Source: Nepenthes gracilis
Taxonomy: Eukaryota > Streptophyta > Magnoliopsida > Caryophyllales > Nepenthaceae
DNA: 64,000 bases
Assembly: GCA_033239525.1 (NCBI GenBank)
Contig: BSYO01000013.1
Span: forward strand, 11,680,501-11,744,500
Reading direction: 5' to 3'
Of the stretch, positions 37,926-48,528 are shown piece by piece. Numbering within the stretch: position 1 is the stretch's first letter; every line of letters begins with the position of its first letter. The notes under the pieces are model-generated. The model saw nothing but the letters and a program-made list of their open reading frames with translations. It was not told where the DNA came from and did not search any database. A program made the position numbers and the translations under genes.

Positions 37926-38009
37926 CAACTTACATAGAATGACAATATACTAACATACTCAATCTCTCCTAAAATTGGCCTAACCACACAACCCACTAAA
38001 GAAATAAGT

Positions 38010-38545
38010 ATTTTTTTTTTTTGGTAAGTAAGTGTGTATTTTGGATTAACGGGAGAAAAAAAATTTACAAAAATACTATGTTTAACTCCAGGTTTTTTGA
38101 CGTGGAGTTAGAACATAATACGCTAGGGCATACCCCGAGCAGCTGGTACATTAGAGAATACCTCAAAAAACCTCTAAGAGGAGCGATCTAGTAGAAAATA
38201 GAAAATGAATACAGTCATTTTACAAAATCAGATTCAACATCAGATACTCCCGAGGAGCCCGGAACATGCTTCAACATTTCCAGCCACAACATCTAGCATT
38301 GGTCCATCAATTTCCATCGAGCAATCAGTTCGAGACAGACGCAAATGAATCAAACAGCTTAAGCAAACACGCACTTCCCCTACTCCCACAGAAAGAGTTC
38401 CAAGAATTCAGCAATGAGATGGCATTCCGGCCAAAGCCACTTCGGAAGATTACACTCCGCAAAATGCATTCCGGAATTTTCCACTCAGGACACTGTAACA
38501 CTCCGTCCCAAGTACTCCGTCCTGCGACACTCCGTCTCAAGCTTG
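38010..38545 (-). mobile_element. LINE 3'-UTR fragment, unit 3
   Basis: Counterpart of 18,776-19,306, interrupted by the main LINE at 38,546. The sequence next to the insertion carries several ACTCCGTC words. Confidence 0.7.
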
Positions 38546-40733
38546 TTTTTTTTTTTTGGTAAGTACGTTTAATGAATCAATTAAAAAAGAAGTACAAAAA
38601 AGGATGTTCTAACACCAAGTGTTTTGCCAACTTGGGCTTAGAACAACGAGCTAGGCATACCCCGAAGCAACTCCATGAACAAAACCTTTAACAGATTAAC
38701 AGAAAATGAAAAGAAGAAAAGAAAACCCCACCATGGTGAATTTTGCAAAAAAGACCGAAATTAACCCGGCCCTACAACACATCCTACTTAGAGAATAACA
38801 AGAAAAGCAAACAAGAACCACCAGAGAAACAAATATGTTAGCTCCAACACACATCCTTAAGTTAAACAGGGAAGCCCATGGGACGACCAGCAACACCAAG
38901 ATGCCTCCAAATCAGGCCAGCATCAAACCAGAAGCCCAGCAACACCCAGCACTCACCAACCACATATGTAGCTAAGCGGCAACCAGGGTTCGGGGCCAGC
39001 ATAATAATTCTTCATGCTTCAACAGACTACCAACAGGAGCCAGCTTCAAGAAAGCAATTCGATCTTGTAGTAGAAGGAATTGGAAGCTAGAAACTGAATC
39101 ACTGTAGCAAGGGCATACAGCCACAGCAGAGCACTTGTAGGATTCCAAACTGCAATTAGTATTGCACATAGGGCTAGCATACGGCACCAGTGCCATATTT
39201 CAACACCAGCAGCATCGACTCCCAGCAGCAAAACAGCACAGTCCACCCAAAGAGATTTCATACAAAAAAAACCAGCGCACAGATGTAAGAATGCCAAAGA
39301 CGACAGCAGAATCATGCCACCCACACAGCAATGCACAGACGGACGAATCAACACTCTGGGAGGAAGCTCTGCAAATCTGAGATCCAAGAAATTCAGCGTC
39401 AATGAGATATAACACAATACTGGCAACATCATCACCTCAGCAATGGCTCATAAACAACAGCAGCAGCAAAACAGAAGGGCCTGAAATAGCATCCCACATC
39501 TTTGCTTCAGTAACTCGGCAGGGCCACACCAGAAACACCCAAACAGGTCCAAAACATCAATCTCAACAGACCTACCTAAGCAGGCCCGCTACTACAAAAG
39601 AACAGAAACTCCTAGTTCAACAGGGCACCAACCCACATAAACCCCCATCCGCTTAACAATGCAACCCATCAAGGCACACCACAAGATCAAACCAGGTGAA
39701 CCCACTTCTAAACTGCAAAGAATCTGGACACGGAACCAATAGACCCAAGGGGCACAACCCCAGCCTCAAACTTCAGGGAATACATCATATAACAGGAGTC
39801 AGCCACAGTCGAGTCCAGCAGCAGATAATCCATCACAGCATCTAGTCATAGATTTAGGATTAGCGACTCAGTATACTACATCAGTGAGTTGTAGACCGGA
39901 GCTTTAGCAGCACAACCTCCATCACAAATATGAAATCGACACCATACTACCGGATGATGGACAATCAATACTGCATCTGCAGCAAACACAGCAAGAGGAA
40001 GCAGTATCACTCACCAGCCAGTAAGCCCAAGGCATATTCAACCAATGGCAGCAGCATCCCAGCAGATGAAATCAATCCATGGAAGCAGAAGAAGAGACCA
40101 AGCACACAGCTTCACACCCAAAAAGGTCAACACCAAAACCAGAGGCCCCAAGCATTTTCAATAACAGCACCAAGTCCCAAACCAATCAAAAGGGACTAAA
40201 CAGCAGGAAGGGGGCAGATTGAGAAACTCCAGGAACAATCCAGACGGAGAAAACTAAACAGGCATTAGAAAGACCAACTACTATGCCAACGGGTGGGGAG
40301 CCACAACAAGACCAAAACCCACAACAAGAGATAATACACGAGCCGCAATTACACCAAAAGATCCTCACTCTTCTTTTTTTTTTTTTTTTGAGACCAGAAA
40401 CCCAAAGGAAGGAAGACTAAATCAAACAAAAGCAAAGAAAAAGAAAGCACGACAGGGTGCCGAAACGGAAACCAAATTCATGAGAAAAGAAAAATTCAAC
40501 ACAAAGCACCCAAAACAAGGGGCAAGACGCTCAAGAGGATAAAAAAAACAGACCGAGAAATGTAAGGTCAAAATCAGAAACCAGAACTTCACAGTGAAAC
40601 CCAGCCACACCACCCAAAATTTTATTTGCTCCCTTCGCTTTTTTTTTTTTCTCTTTTTTTTTCCTTTTTTTTTCTTTTTTTTTTTTTATATATCTTTTCT
40701 TATTATTATTTTTCCTATCAAATCTTTTTTTTT

Positions 40734-43700
40734 TTATAGGTCCCAACGCCTAACAAGGGAGAGGTTTGGGCAGCTGTCAAGAGGCAAGGAGGCCCTCAAT
40801 TTATCACGAACAAAGTTAGTAATCAGAGAACAAGTCTGGGAACAATCCAGGGGGGAGGATTTTTCAAAAATCCGATTGTTTCGCTCTCTCCATATGAAAT
40901 ATACAGTGGCCGCAAGAGAAAGACGTTTGGACAGGGCTATAAGATTCTTACCTTTCCATTGTTGAGCAGCCCAATTGATGTTTTGGGACCATAGAGGGTA
41001 AGGCCAATGAATGCCAGCTTTCTTTTGGATAGAGGTCCATAAGGACTTAGAAAATGTGCACGAAAAGAATAGGTGTTCGTGATTTTCATGGTCCGAGTTG
41101 CACAAAATGCAGGTATTGGATAGGTTTAGGGCACCATGAAAACGATCTTTGGTATTAAGCCTACCCTTGATAGCCAACCAGAGAGTAAATGCATGGGCAG
41201 GAATATGAAGAGGACCCTAGACTAATTTTGTCCATTTCAGCTTCGGCTTGGGAGGGTGGATCCGGAGGTAAGCAGATTTGGTCGAAAAAATACCGTTGCG
41301 GCTCCCAGCCCATCTCACAGCGTCTTTTTGCTCACAGTTTGGGGGATAAAGGGGCATGTTATTTGCGAGCCTAGAGACCTCCTGGTCGTAAGGATTAGGC
41401 CAATCCCAAGGATCATCTCTGATTATTTGCGAAACCTTGGCGTCCCAATGTAAACCCGTGACCATACGAATACGATCCGAGCTGAGTTTACTGAGCGGGC
41501 CAATAGGGTGCCAGTGGTCATGCCAGATAAATGTATCAGCACCATCACCAATGATCTTAATGGAGTGAGAGCACATAAAAGGCCGGAGTTTCATGATCTT
41601 TCTCCAGCTCCAAGGAGCTGAGTCAGGGACTTTGAGAGTCCAGATACATCGGTCCTTGATCTTAGTCTTGTGGACCCAAGAAGACCAGGCCGAATCAGGG
41701 TCCTTTGACAAGATACGCCACAAAAGCTTGCAGATGAGGGCTTTATTTTGAGTCTGCAAATTCTTAAGACCCAGCCCCCCTTCACTCTTCGGGTAGCAAA
41801 TATCTGCCCAAGCTACTTTTGCGTTAGCTTTTCCTTCAGTAGAGCCGTTCCAAAGGAACCGCCTCATCAAGGAGTCAATTTGGTTAAGAATAGACTTAGG
41901 AAGGACGAAAATTGAAGCCCAATAGAGATGAACGGACGAGGGAATGGAGGCAACAAGTTGCAGGCGACCACCAAAGGATAGCCATCTGTTTTTCCACGAG
42001 TTAATACGGCGAGTGATTTTCTCAGTAAGAGCTTGACAATCCCGAATTGAGAGCCTGGTGGAAATCAGAGGGACACCAAGGTATCTAATGGGGAGGGAGC
42101 CCACTTTGAACCGCAAAATGTCGGCAATTTTCTGAGAAACAGAGGGATCTTTAGCGCAAATGAAGATCTCGCTCTTATTAACATTTGCCGAGAGCCCAGA
42201 GAGCCATTTAAATTCTTCAAGGCAACTCTTAAGGATACGAATGGAATTGACGTCGGCACGAGAGAAAAGGAGAAGGTCGTCCGCAAAGGCGAGCATGACA
42301 GTATGAGTCTCCACACAATTCTTATGAAATTTGAAGTTTGGATTCTTACAGGCCATGGATTCGATAATCCCATTTAACACCTCCATAACCAAAACAAAGA
42401 GGTAAGGGGAAATGGGATCACCTTGTCTGAGACCTTTGCCCCATTTGAAAAATCCAACCGCTTCCCCGTTAATGTTGATAGAGTAGGCTATAGTGGTTAT
42501 GCATTGCCTGATCCAGTGACCATTTTGGGTGGGAACTTCATAATGGTCAGGATAGCAATAATGAAATCCCAATGAATAGAGTCGTAGGCTTTCATGAGGT
42601 CAATTTTTAAAGTACATCTAGGGGGGTCGTGACCCAGGTGGTACTTATGGAGGAGCTCTTGGGCCAGGAGAATGTTATCACTGATTTGACGACCGGCCAC
42701 AAAAGCCGTTTGACACTTATCTACAAGATAAGGTAATGTCACCTTGAGCCTATTAGCGATGATCTTTGAGATAACTTTATAGATGACATTACAACAAGAA
42801 ATTGGACGGAAGTCAGAAACCACACGGGGAGATTGAATCTTTGGGATCAGACTAATGATCGTAGTGTTCATTTGTTTAAAAAGCTTCCCGTGATTGAAAA
42901 AATCACGAATGGCTTCACAGACAGATGAACCCACAATGTCCCACGATTCCTTAAAAAAGGTGGAACTGAAACCATCAGGACCGGGGGCACGGTAATCACC
43001 GATAGAAAAAATCACCTTTCGAATCTCATCATCGTTGACCGGTTCGGCAAGCGGGCTTTAATCGAATCCGCACCGAGGACGGATGAAAGGGCGAATTCTC
43101 TCAGCATTAGCGGAACCGCACGCACGCCAGTACCCAAGAGCCTTAGTGAAATGATTCAAAATCAAGTTATGAACACTTTCGACACCAGTGGTAGCATTAC
43201 CAGCATCATCAAGGAGGGATATAATCCGGTTCTTATTGTTGTTGCCATTGACGGTTTTGAAAAAGAATTTATTGCATTGGTCACCTTGTTTGAGCCACCT
43301 TATCTTTGCTTTTTGCTTGATAAGGTCGGCTTCTTTAGCAAGAGCATCGCGGTAAGCTTCCCTGCATCTACGTTCCTCGTGAAAGGACACAGAGGTGGAG
43401 GGATGTTGACCTTGGATAGCCTCAAGGTTGATCCTAGAACGGGTAACTTCCTCGTGGACATCGCCCTCCTGACAATTAAGGTTTTTCAGGGACGATTTCA
43501 TCTTCTTAAGGCTAGACACAAGCCGGAACATAGGAGTGCCAGAGGCAACGTCCTTCCACACTTCGCTCACTAACTGGAGGAAATGAGGGGACTTGGTGAG
43601 AAAGTTATTGAAACGGAACATACCGCGCTTTCTGGGATAATCACCAGTGGGGAGAAGAATACATGGGGAATGGTCAGATAGTCTGGCAGGGGGGAAAAGA

Positions 43701-44383
43701 GCTTTGGTCCTTTGGAAAAGGTCAAATCAATTCCCATTGGCAACAACTCTATCAAGTTTTCTGTATATGCACTTACCAAAAAAAAGTTTTCTGTATATGC
43801 GAAGGTGAGAGTCCCGACCATCATTCCAGGTATAATGCATACTTCGTGGCAAACATCCTCAAGGTCGTAGTCTCTAAGGCAGTTATCAAGGTCCATCAAG
43901 CTTTTATTGTGCCAGATACCACCCAGGGCCTCAGATGGGGATCTGACAGCGTTGAAGTCGCCAAGAGCGGCCCATGGGAGATCACCCGGGTGTTTTGACA
44001 TCGACCGAAGATTATCCCAAAGAAGCCTTCGGAGACACTTCGGAATTAGCGCCATAGATAAAGGACAGGAGGCAGCGAAAATTCTCTTCACGGAAGAGAA
44101 CCTCAGTATGAATAACCTGATCCTCCGAGGAGAGGATGATGACCGAAACAATCTGGGGGTCCCAGCCCACCCAAATCCGGCCTTTAGAAGACACGGAGTA
44201 GTTCATAAACCAAGACCAAGAAGGTCTGATCCTAGCGGAGACACTCAGCGAGTTCCTCTCCGCAACCTTAGTTTCTACTAGTCCAACAATATTGCATTTA
44301 TGGGAGCTAATGAGGCTGCTGACTTCGTGGGATTTTACAATCCCATTCAGTCCCCTCACGTTCCAACAGGCAATGCTAGACAT
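40734..44383 (-). pseudogene. LINE ORF2 (EN-RT-zf-RVT), best preserved copy
   Basis: The order from the 5' end is: EN with I-A-C-W-N-V-R-G-L-N (44,375), G-L-V-E-T-K-V, G-D-F-N-A-V (about 43,950) and S-D-H-S-P (about 43,670); RT with A-P-G-P-D-G-F (42,985), S-D-F-R-P-I-S, D-L-M-K-A-Y-D-S, G-L-R-Q-G-D-P-I-S-P and the catalytic F-A-D-D box (42,288); zf-RVT C-I-L-C ... H-L-F-F-S-C (41,110). It ends R-R-W-D-L and TAA at 40,734. No RNase H is present. About 1,216 codons fit the usual length of plant L1 ORF2. Frames break near 44,010, 43,621, 43,030, 42,520 and 41,200, and a 14-bp micro-insertion lies in EN (43,771-43,784). Confidence 0.88.
43771..43784 (+). mobile_element. Micro-insertion (unit 3 copy)
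   Basis: Copy of 24,515-24,528, with TSD AGTTTTCTGTATATGC at 43,755-43,770 and 43,785-43,800. On the protein level it duplicates the A-Y-T-E-N segment of the EN domain. Confidence 0.9.
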
Positions 44384-47300
44384 GAATAGAGGGAGAGGGG
44401 GGGAGGATTTCTTGAACCCCCGGGATCTATGGTTTTTTCGAGAAGAAACTTGTTCACCTTTTTTGGAAGATGAACTGGCCTTCGCATCAGATGAGCCAGG
44501 AGGGGGAGGTAAGCTCGATGAATTCCGCTTGGATGAGACCGTTGGCGCCTTTGGAATGGGCAATGAACACTGTTTTAGGCCAACAGTTAATTCAGGGTCA
44601 GAAAAGGACCTATTAAGCCTCGACATCGCCGGACCGGGATGAACCGAATTAGGATTCGAGCATTTAGGTTTAGGGGGGGTTGTGGGATCAGAGATGCAAC
44701 ATGAAGGACCACCAACAACATGGCTAGTTGGCAAGCCTGGAGTGTCAATGGTCTCAAATGCCTTCTCAGGGGAAGAATTATCATAGCTGGGGGAAGAACC
44801 AAGGCCCACTCCACTGGAGGGAGCGAGTGGGACTGCGGCATGGCTTTCTGGTGGGTCAACCGGATCAGCCTCCTGTAATGTCAAAAACGAGTTGGAGGTC
44901 GTAATTGACGTATGGGTCAAAACATCTGCAGACGGGAGAGCCGCATCTGAATCTGAAGCCTTCATACAAGGAGATTTTCTGGGAGATGCAGAGGAGGTTT
45001 TATCCCGAGGCATACGAACCTGCTTGCGGATCCAAGGAGTTTTGATCTGAGGATCCTTAATCCTACTCTTTTTTGGGACAGCACTACGCAACGGTCTGTG
45101 ATGGTACTGTTTATTGTTCTTAAAAAAAAAAAAAAAAAAGTTTTATTGTGAACCCTGCCACTGGTTTCATTGGCGTGGAAAGGCTTGATGGGTGTGCTGA
45201 TGGAAATATCTGCTGCTCTATTTTCGAATATGGCTTTTACTGGGATTCCGAATGATGATGGTGGCCGGGTGATGACTGACTTGCTGGTCCTGCTTGCCAA
45301 ACTGGTATGGTGCGGGGTGTTAGGGGCTCCTGGTGATGAAACTGGAGTGACCTCATTGATGCTGAGAGATTGCTGGTTGCTGCTGTGGATGCTACCTTAA
45401 AGCACGCAGCTCAGTTGCTGAAGGAGGGGGGTGGAAATGTCCTCTCGTTGAATGTAACTGCTGTGTCTCAATGCCGAGGTGGGCTTCGTTCCTGTCTCGT
45501 AGATGATTGATGCTGCTGTGCTTCTTCCATGAGTTAGCCGGAGTTATTTTGAGAACAATGTAAAGATGGGCTGTCTGCACTGCTGTAGACATGAACCTTG
45601 TGGGTGTGGCGGCATGCATTCTTGCCTGCATGTAAACTGCTGTTGACGATTTGCAGGTTTTCTTGCCACTCTTGTTTTCTCGCGCTTTACCTTGATGATG
45701 GCTGTCTTCTGCGGATCGCTGCTGTTGGTGCGCTTTTCATTCCATGCACAGTCGGACATTTTCGCCTGCTACCCTTCCAGTGAAGCTGCTGTTGCTCTGA
45801 TATTGGCAGCTGTGCAGATTGGCGTGGAGTGTGGGGGCAATATGGTTTGTTGCTTATTGCAGTGGCAGTAATTGTTGAAGGCAGGTTTTTGCTCTGATTT
45901 TCTACTGGCTCTATTGATGCAGTTAGTTACTGAATTGATGGTAACTTCTGGGTGTGCTGTTGATGTGTGGTTGCAGCTGCAATGTGCTCCCGTTGATTGG
46001 AATAATGGGATGTTTTGGGCTGTTGGCAGTCCGGTGTGATATAGTTAGTTGATGCCGGGTGATTGGTTGTTGTTGTGCTGGTCTGCTTGGGATGACAGCC
46101 TTAAACTTTGTTTCTTCGATCCATTCTGTTAGATTGTTCCTTTTTTGGTTTTTTTTTGAATTCTCTGATGTACCAAATGCTCGGGGTATGCCCTAACTTT
46201 TTATGTTCTAACTCCAAATCAAAAAATTTGGAGTTATAACATATTTTTTTTTATAATCTTACTCCCTTTAATCCAAAATACACACTTGCTTAAAAAAAAA
46301 AAAAAAGTGATGGTACTCAAATTTAATTTCTCTGAGTTGATCATCCAAGTGACCGCTTGTTCGAATCATCACCGATACCGGCCGGGGAGCATCAGCCCGC
46401 ATTTCGACACAGACCCTACCAAAGCCTAATCGCTCAAGTTTTACGGTGACAAGGTCCAAAAGCAGAGGTTTCCCAACCGCACTCGCAATCCAACTCAACC
46501 CTAGCGGGGTCCAATATTCGACCGGGATTCCTGACATGGTGACCCATATAGGGAATGATTTATGCTCCTCACGGGATAAAATCATTCCCGGCTTCCATTT
46601 CTTCAGGAAAAACGGGTGCCCAGCTATCGTCCAAGGTCCACTAGCCAGACATTTTTCGAGCATGAAGCTAGTGGAAAACCGAAAGAAAAAGAACCCCAAT
46701 TCATTTCCAGCCACATGTTGTAGCTCGAATCGCTTCCAAATTTTTCTAGTGATATTGTTTACAGCATTATAATGAACGGGATTGCCAGCAAAATATCCAA
46801 CGAGGGTGGATCCCCATAGGTCCTCACCCTGTTGGATTACTTCCGGGGGGGACAAAATGGTTTGTCCGGTAGCAGAATAATTTGGAGGGAAGAATTTAAG
46901 GGGGAGCTTACCTCCAATGGCCTTCTTTTCAACGATCGAAGCCCAAGATACTCCCTGCTGGCAAGAATCAAGAGTGACAGGAGTGCGGGATGCATCATCT
47001 GGAGTGGGCTCAGACTCACCGGACAATAGGGGAGCCGCTAAGGGCAGACCTACAGAGGGACTGCAATTGGGAATGGCCGCAGAGGGTACTACCGGAAGAC
47101 TCAGGCAAGACTCAGGATCCACGCCAGGGAGTCTGGAAGAAAACGAAGATGACAGACCAGCCAAAATGGAAGGATGCCGATCAGGGCATGAGATGGTTTC
47201 TGGGGAGCTCGCATCCAATCGGCAATTAAACGCAGCAATTGAGCCTACGCTGGAAGGCAATACGTCAGGAGCCGAACCATCCAGAATCGGGTGGACAAGC

Positions 47301-47715
47301 AGTGAATCGATCGGAACAGCCGCGAGGGAACAGGGAGCGGAAGGATGGGTGACGAAGGGAGGGCAGGGTTGGAAGCATTCGGTTTTGTGTGGTCTGAGGA
47401 TGTGGGAAGTGAGGAGGAGGAAAGCGAGGAGGACTTGGTGATTAAGAGGGGCGAGACAGGGGTTAAGGAGAACATGCAACGCCTCGACAATCGTCGGCTG
47501 GAGACGGCAGAGAGGGGTGGGTATTCGGGATCATTGGACGAGGAGGGGACAAGGGAGGCGGAAGCAGGGGAAGGGGCAAAATGTGGCCAGGCGGTGGCCG
47601 GTCGCGGAAGAGGAGGGGAATAGGGGGCCGAAGTTTCGTGGGGGATGGTTTCAGGGGAAGGAGGATCGGGCTGGAAGGACGAGGAAGGAGAGGGAGAGGG
47701 GGCGCCCGGCGCCAG
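44376..47715 (-). pseudogene. LINE ORF1 (DUF4283-type), copy 1, split by an insertion
   Basis: The N-terminal part is Pro/Ser-rich and frameshifted (47,463-47,760). The codon that is ATG in the + strand LINE (53,964) reads CTG here (47,713-47,715). The central frame (46,310-47,479) has the DUF4283-like block: W-A-S-I-V-E, G-E-D-L-W-G-S-T-L-V-G-Y-F, W-K-R-F-E-L, G-P-W-T-I and P-V-E-Y-W. After the inserted element (45,109-46,306) it resumes with H-R-P-L-R-S-A-V-P-K-K-S and a basic C-terminal tail. No CCHC knuckle is visible where plant L1 ORF1 usually has one. In this copy a C7 run (five in the others) fuses ORF1 in frame to ORF2. Confidence 0.82.
45109..46306 (+). mobile_element. 1.2-kb LINE 3'-end element inserted in ORF1, copy 1
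   Basis: An 11-bp TSD, GTGATGGTACT, flanks it at 45,098-45,108 and 46,307-46,317. The 3' end has the hairpin AACTCCAAATC/ATTTGGAGTT and ends ACTTGCTT plus poly(A), a variant terminus. Near its 5' edge, CTT plus 18 A between GTTTATTGT and GTTTTATTGT may be a further micro-insertion. Confidence 0.88.
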
Positions 47716-47835
47716 GGGCGCCGGCAGGAAACAAGGTCACTGGACAGGCCGAAATTCAAAATCGCAGAGGAAGATGAACAGTGTCAGGCTCGAGGAAAAC
47801 GGCGGATGTTTGTTAAAAACTGTGTTAAGGGTAAA

Positions 47836-47947
47836 CTTTTTATAGTGACTGGCCCCATCGCACTCGCGGACCCATAACCCAGAAACCCCTTGCGGGATTT
47901 TTTGGGAGGCACAGTACCACTTTGGTGCTTCCGCGGGGGATCGAACC
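47836..47947 (-). promoter_or_regulatory. LINE 5' head: B box and TATA-like motif, copy 1
   Basis: On the minus strand the B box GGTTCGATCC is at 47,947-47,938 and CTATAAAAAG at 47,845-47,836. The A-box region directly upstream is split by the inserted LINE fragment. The distance from the TATA-like motif to the ORF1 start equivalent is about 120 bases. Confidence 0.65.
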
Positions 47948-47981
47948 TGGGTGGGGGAGGCACACTACCGTGTGTTTAACC

Positions 47982-48059
47982 TTTTTTTTTTTATAAGTAA
48001 GTGATTTGGATTAATGGGAGAAAAGAATTACAAATTAGGATTTATCACCAAGTGTTATT
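47982..48059 (-). mobile_element. 3'-end stub of the 52-kb LINE fragment, duplicated
   Basis: Poly(T)ATAAGTAAGTGATTTGG matches 52,081-52,155 and stops at the duplication junction, so it is the partial second copy of that insertion. Confidence 0.85.
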
Positions 48060-48528
48060 GTGCCATACCACCTGGTGGCCTCGGGGATGGGATCTCGACA
48101 ACACAGTCGCCAAGAGCGGCCCATGGGAGATCACCAGTATTTGACATCGACCGAAGATTATCCCAAAGAAGCCTTGAGACACTCTGAATTAGCGCCATAG
48201 ATAAAGGACAGGAGGCAGCGAAAATTCTCTTCTACTGAAGAGAACTCAAAGATGAATAACCCGATCCTCCGAGGAGAGGATGATGACCGAAACAATCTGG
48301 GGGTCCCAGCTCCACCCAAATCCGGCCTTTAGAAGACACGGAGTAGTTCATAAACCAAGACCAAGAAGGTCTGATCCTAGCGGAGACACTCAGCAGTTCC
48401 TCTCCGCAACCTTAGTTTCTACTAGTCCAACAATATTGCATTTATGGGAGCTTAACGAGGCTGTTGACTTCGTGGGATTTTACAATCCCATTCAGTCCCC
48501 TCACGCTCCAACAGGCAATGCTAGACAT
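48060..48528 (-). pseudogene. ORF2 5' fragment (EN start), duplicated
   Basis: This is the start of ORF2 with I-A-C-W-S-V-R-G-L-N-type codons, broken off at the junction 48,059. It is a partial copy of the EN domain, and frames are disturbed. Confidence 0.75.

Larger units (their letters stand above)
35310..44925. repeat. 9.6-kb tandem repeat, unit 3
   Basis: The third copy has the best preserved ORF2, including an uninterrupted 451-codon frame. At 44,925 it does not jump to filler but continues into the rest of ORF1 (CTGCAGACGGGAGAGCC), so this copy is joined to the original 5' half of the LINE. Confidence 0.9.
43904..48059. repeat. 4.15-kb tandem duplication, copy 1
   Basis: The segment from the EN region of ORF2 to the start of an inserted LINE fragment is repeated directly at 48,055-52,155. 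The breakpoint sequences share TTATT (43,904-43,908, 48,055-48,059, 52,151-52,155), which fits a microhomology-joined duplication. Confidence 0.88.

Noticed and set aside
41217..42572. 451-codon open frame as a host gene
   Set aside because: It carries RT motifs (G-L-R-Q-G-D-P, F-A-D-D) and is flanked by the other ORF2 parts of the LINE.
16075..44925. Satellite or CRISPR-like array
   Set aside because: The unit is 9.6 kb with transposon content and unique order; only three copies exist and there are no spacers.
44012..45091. Natural ORF1-ORF2 polyprotein
   Set aside because: The fusion depends on a seven-C run; the duplicate at 48.5 kb has five and an overlapping stop/start.
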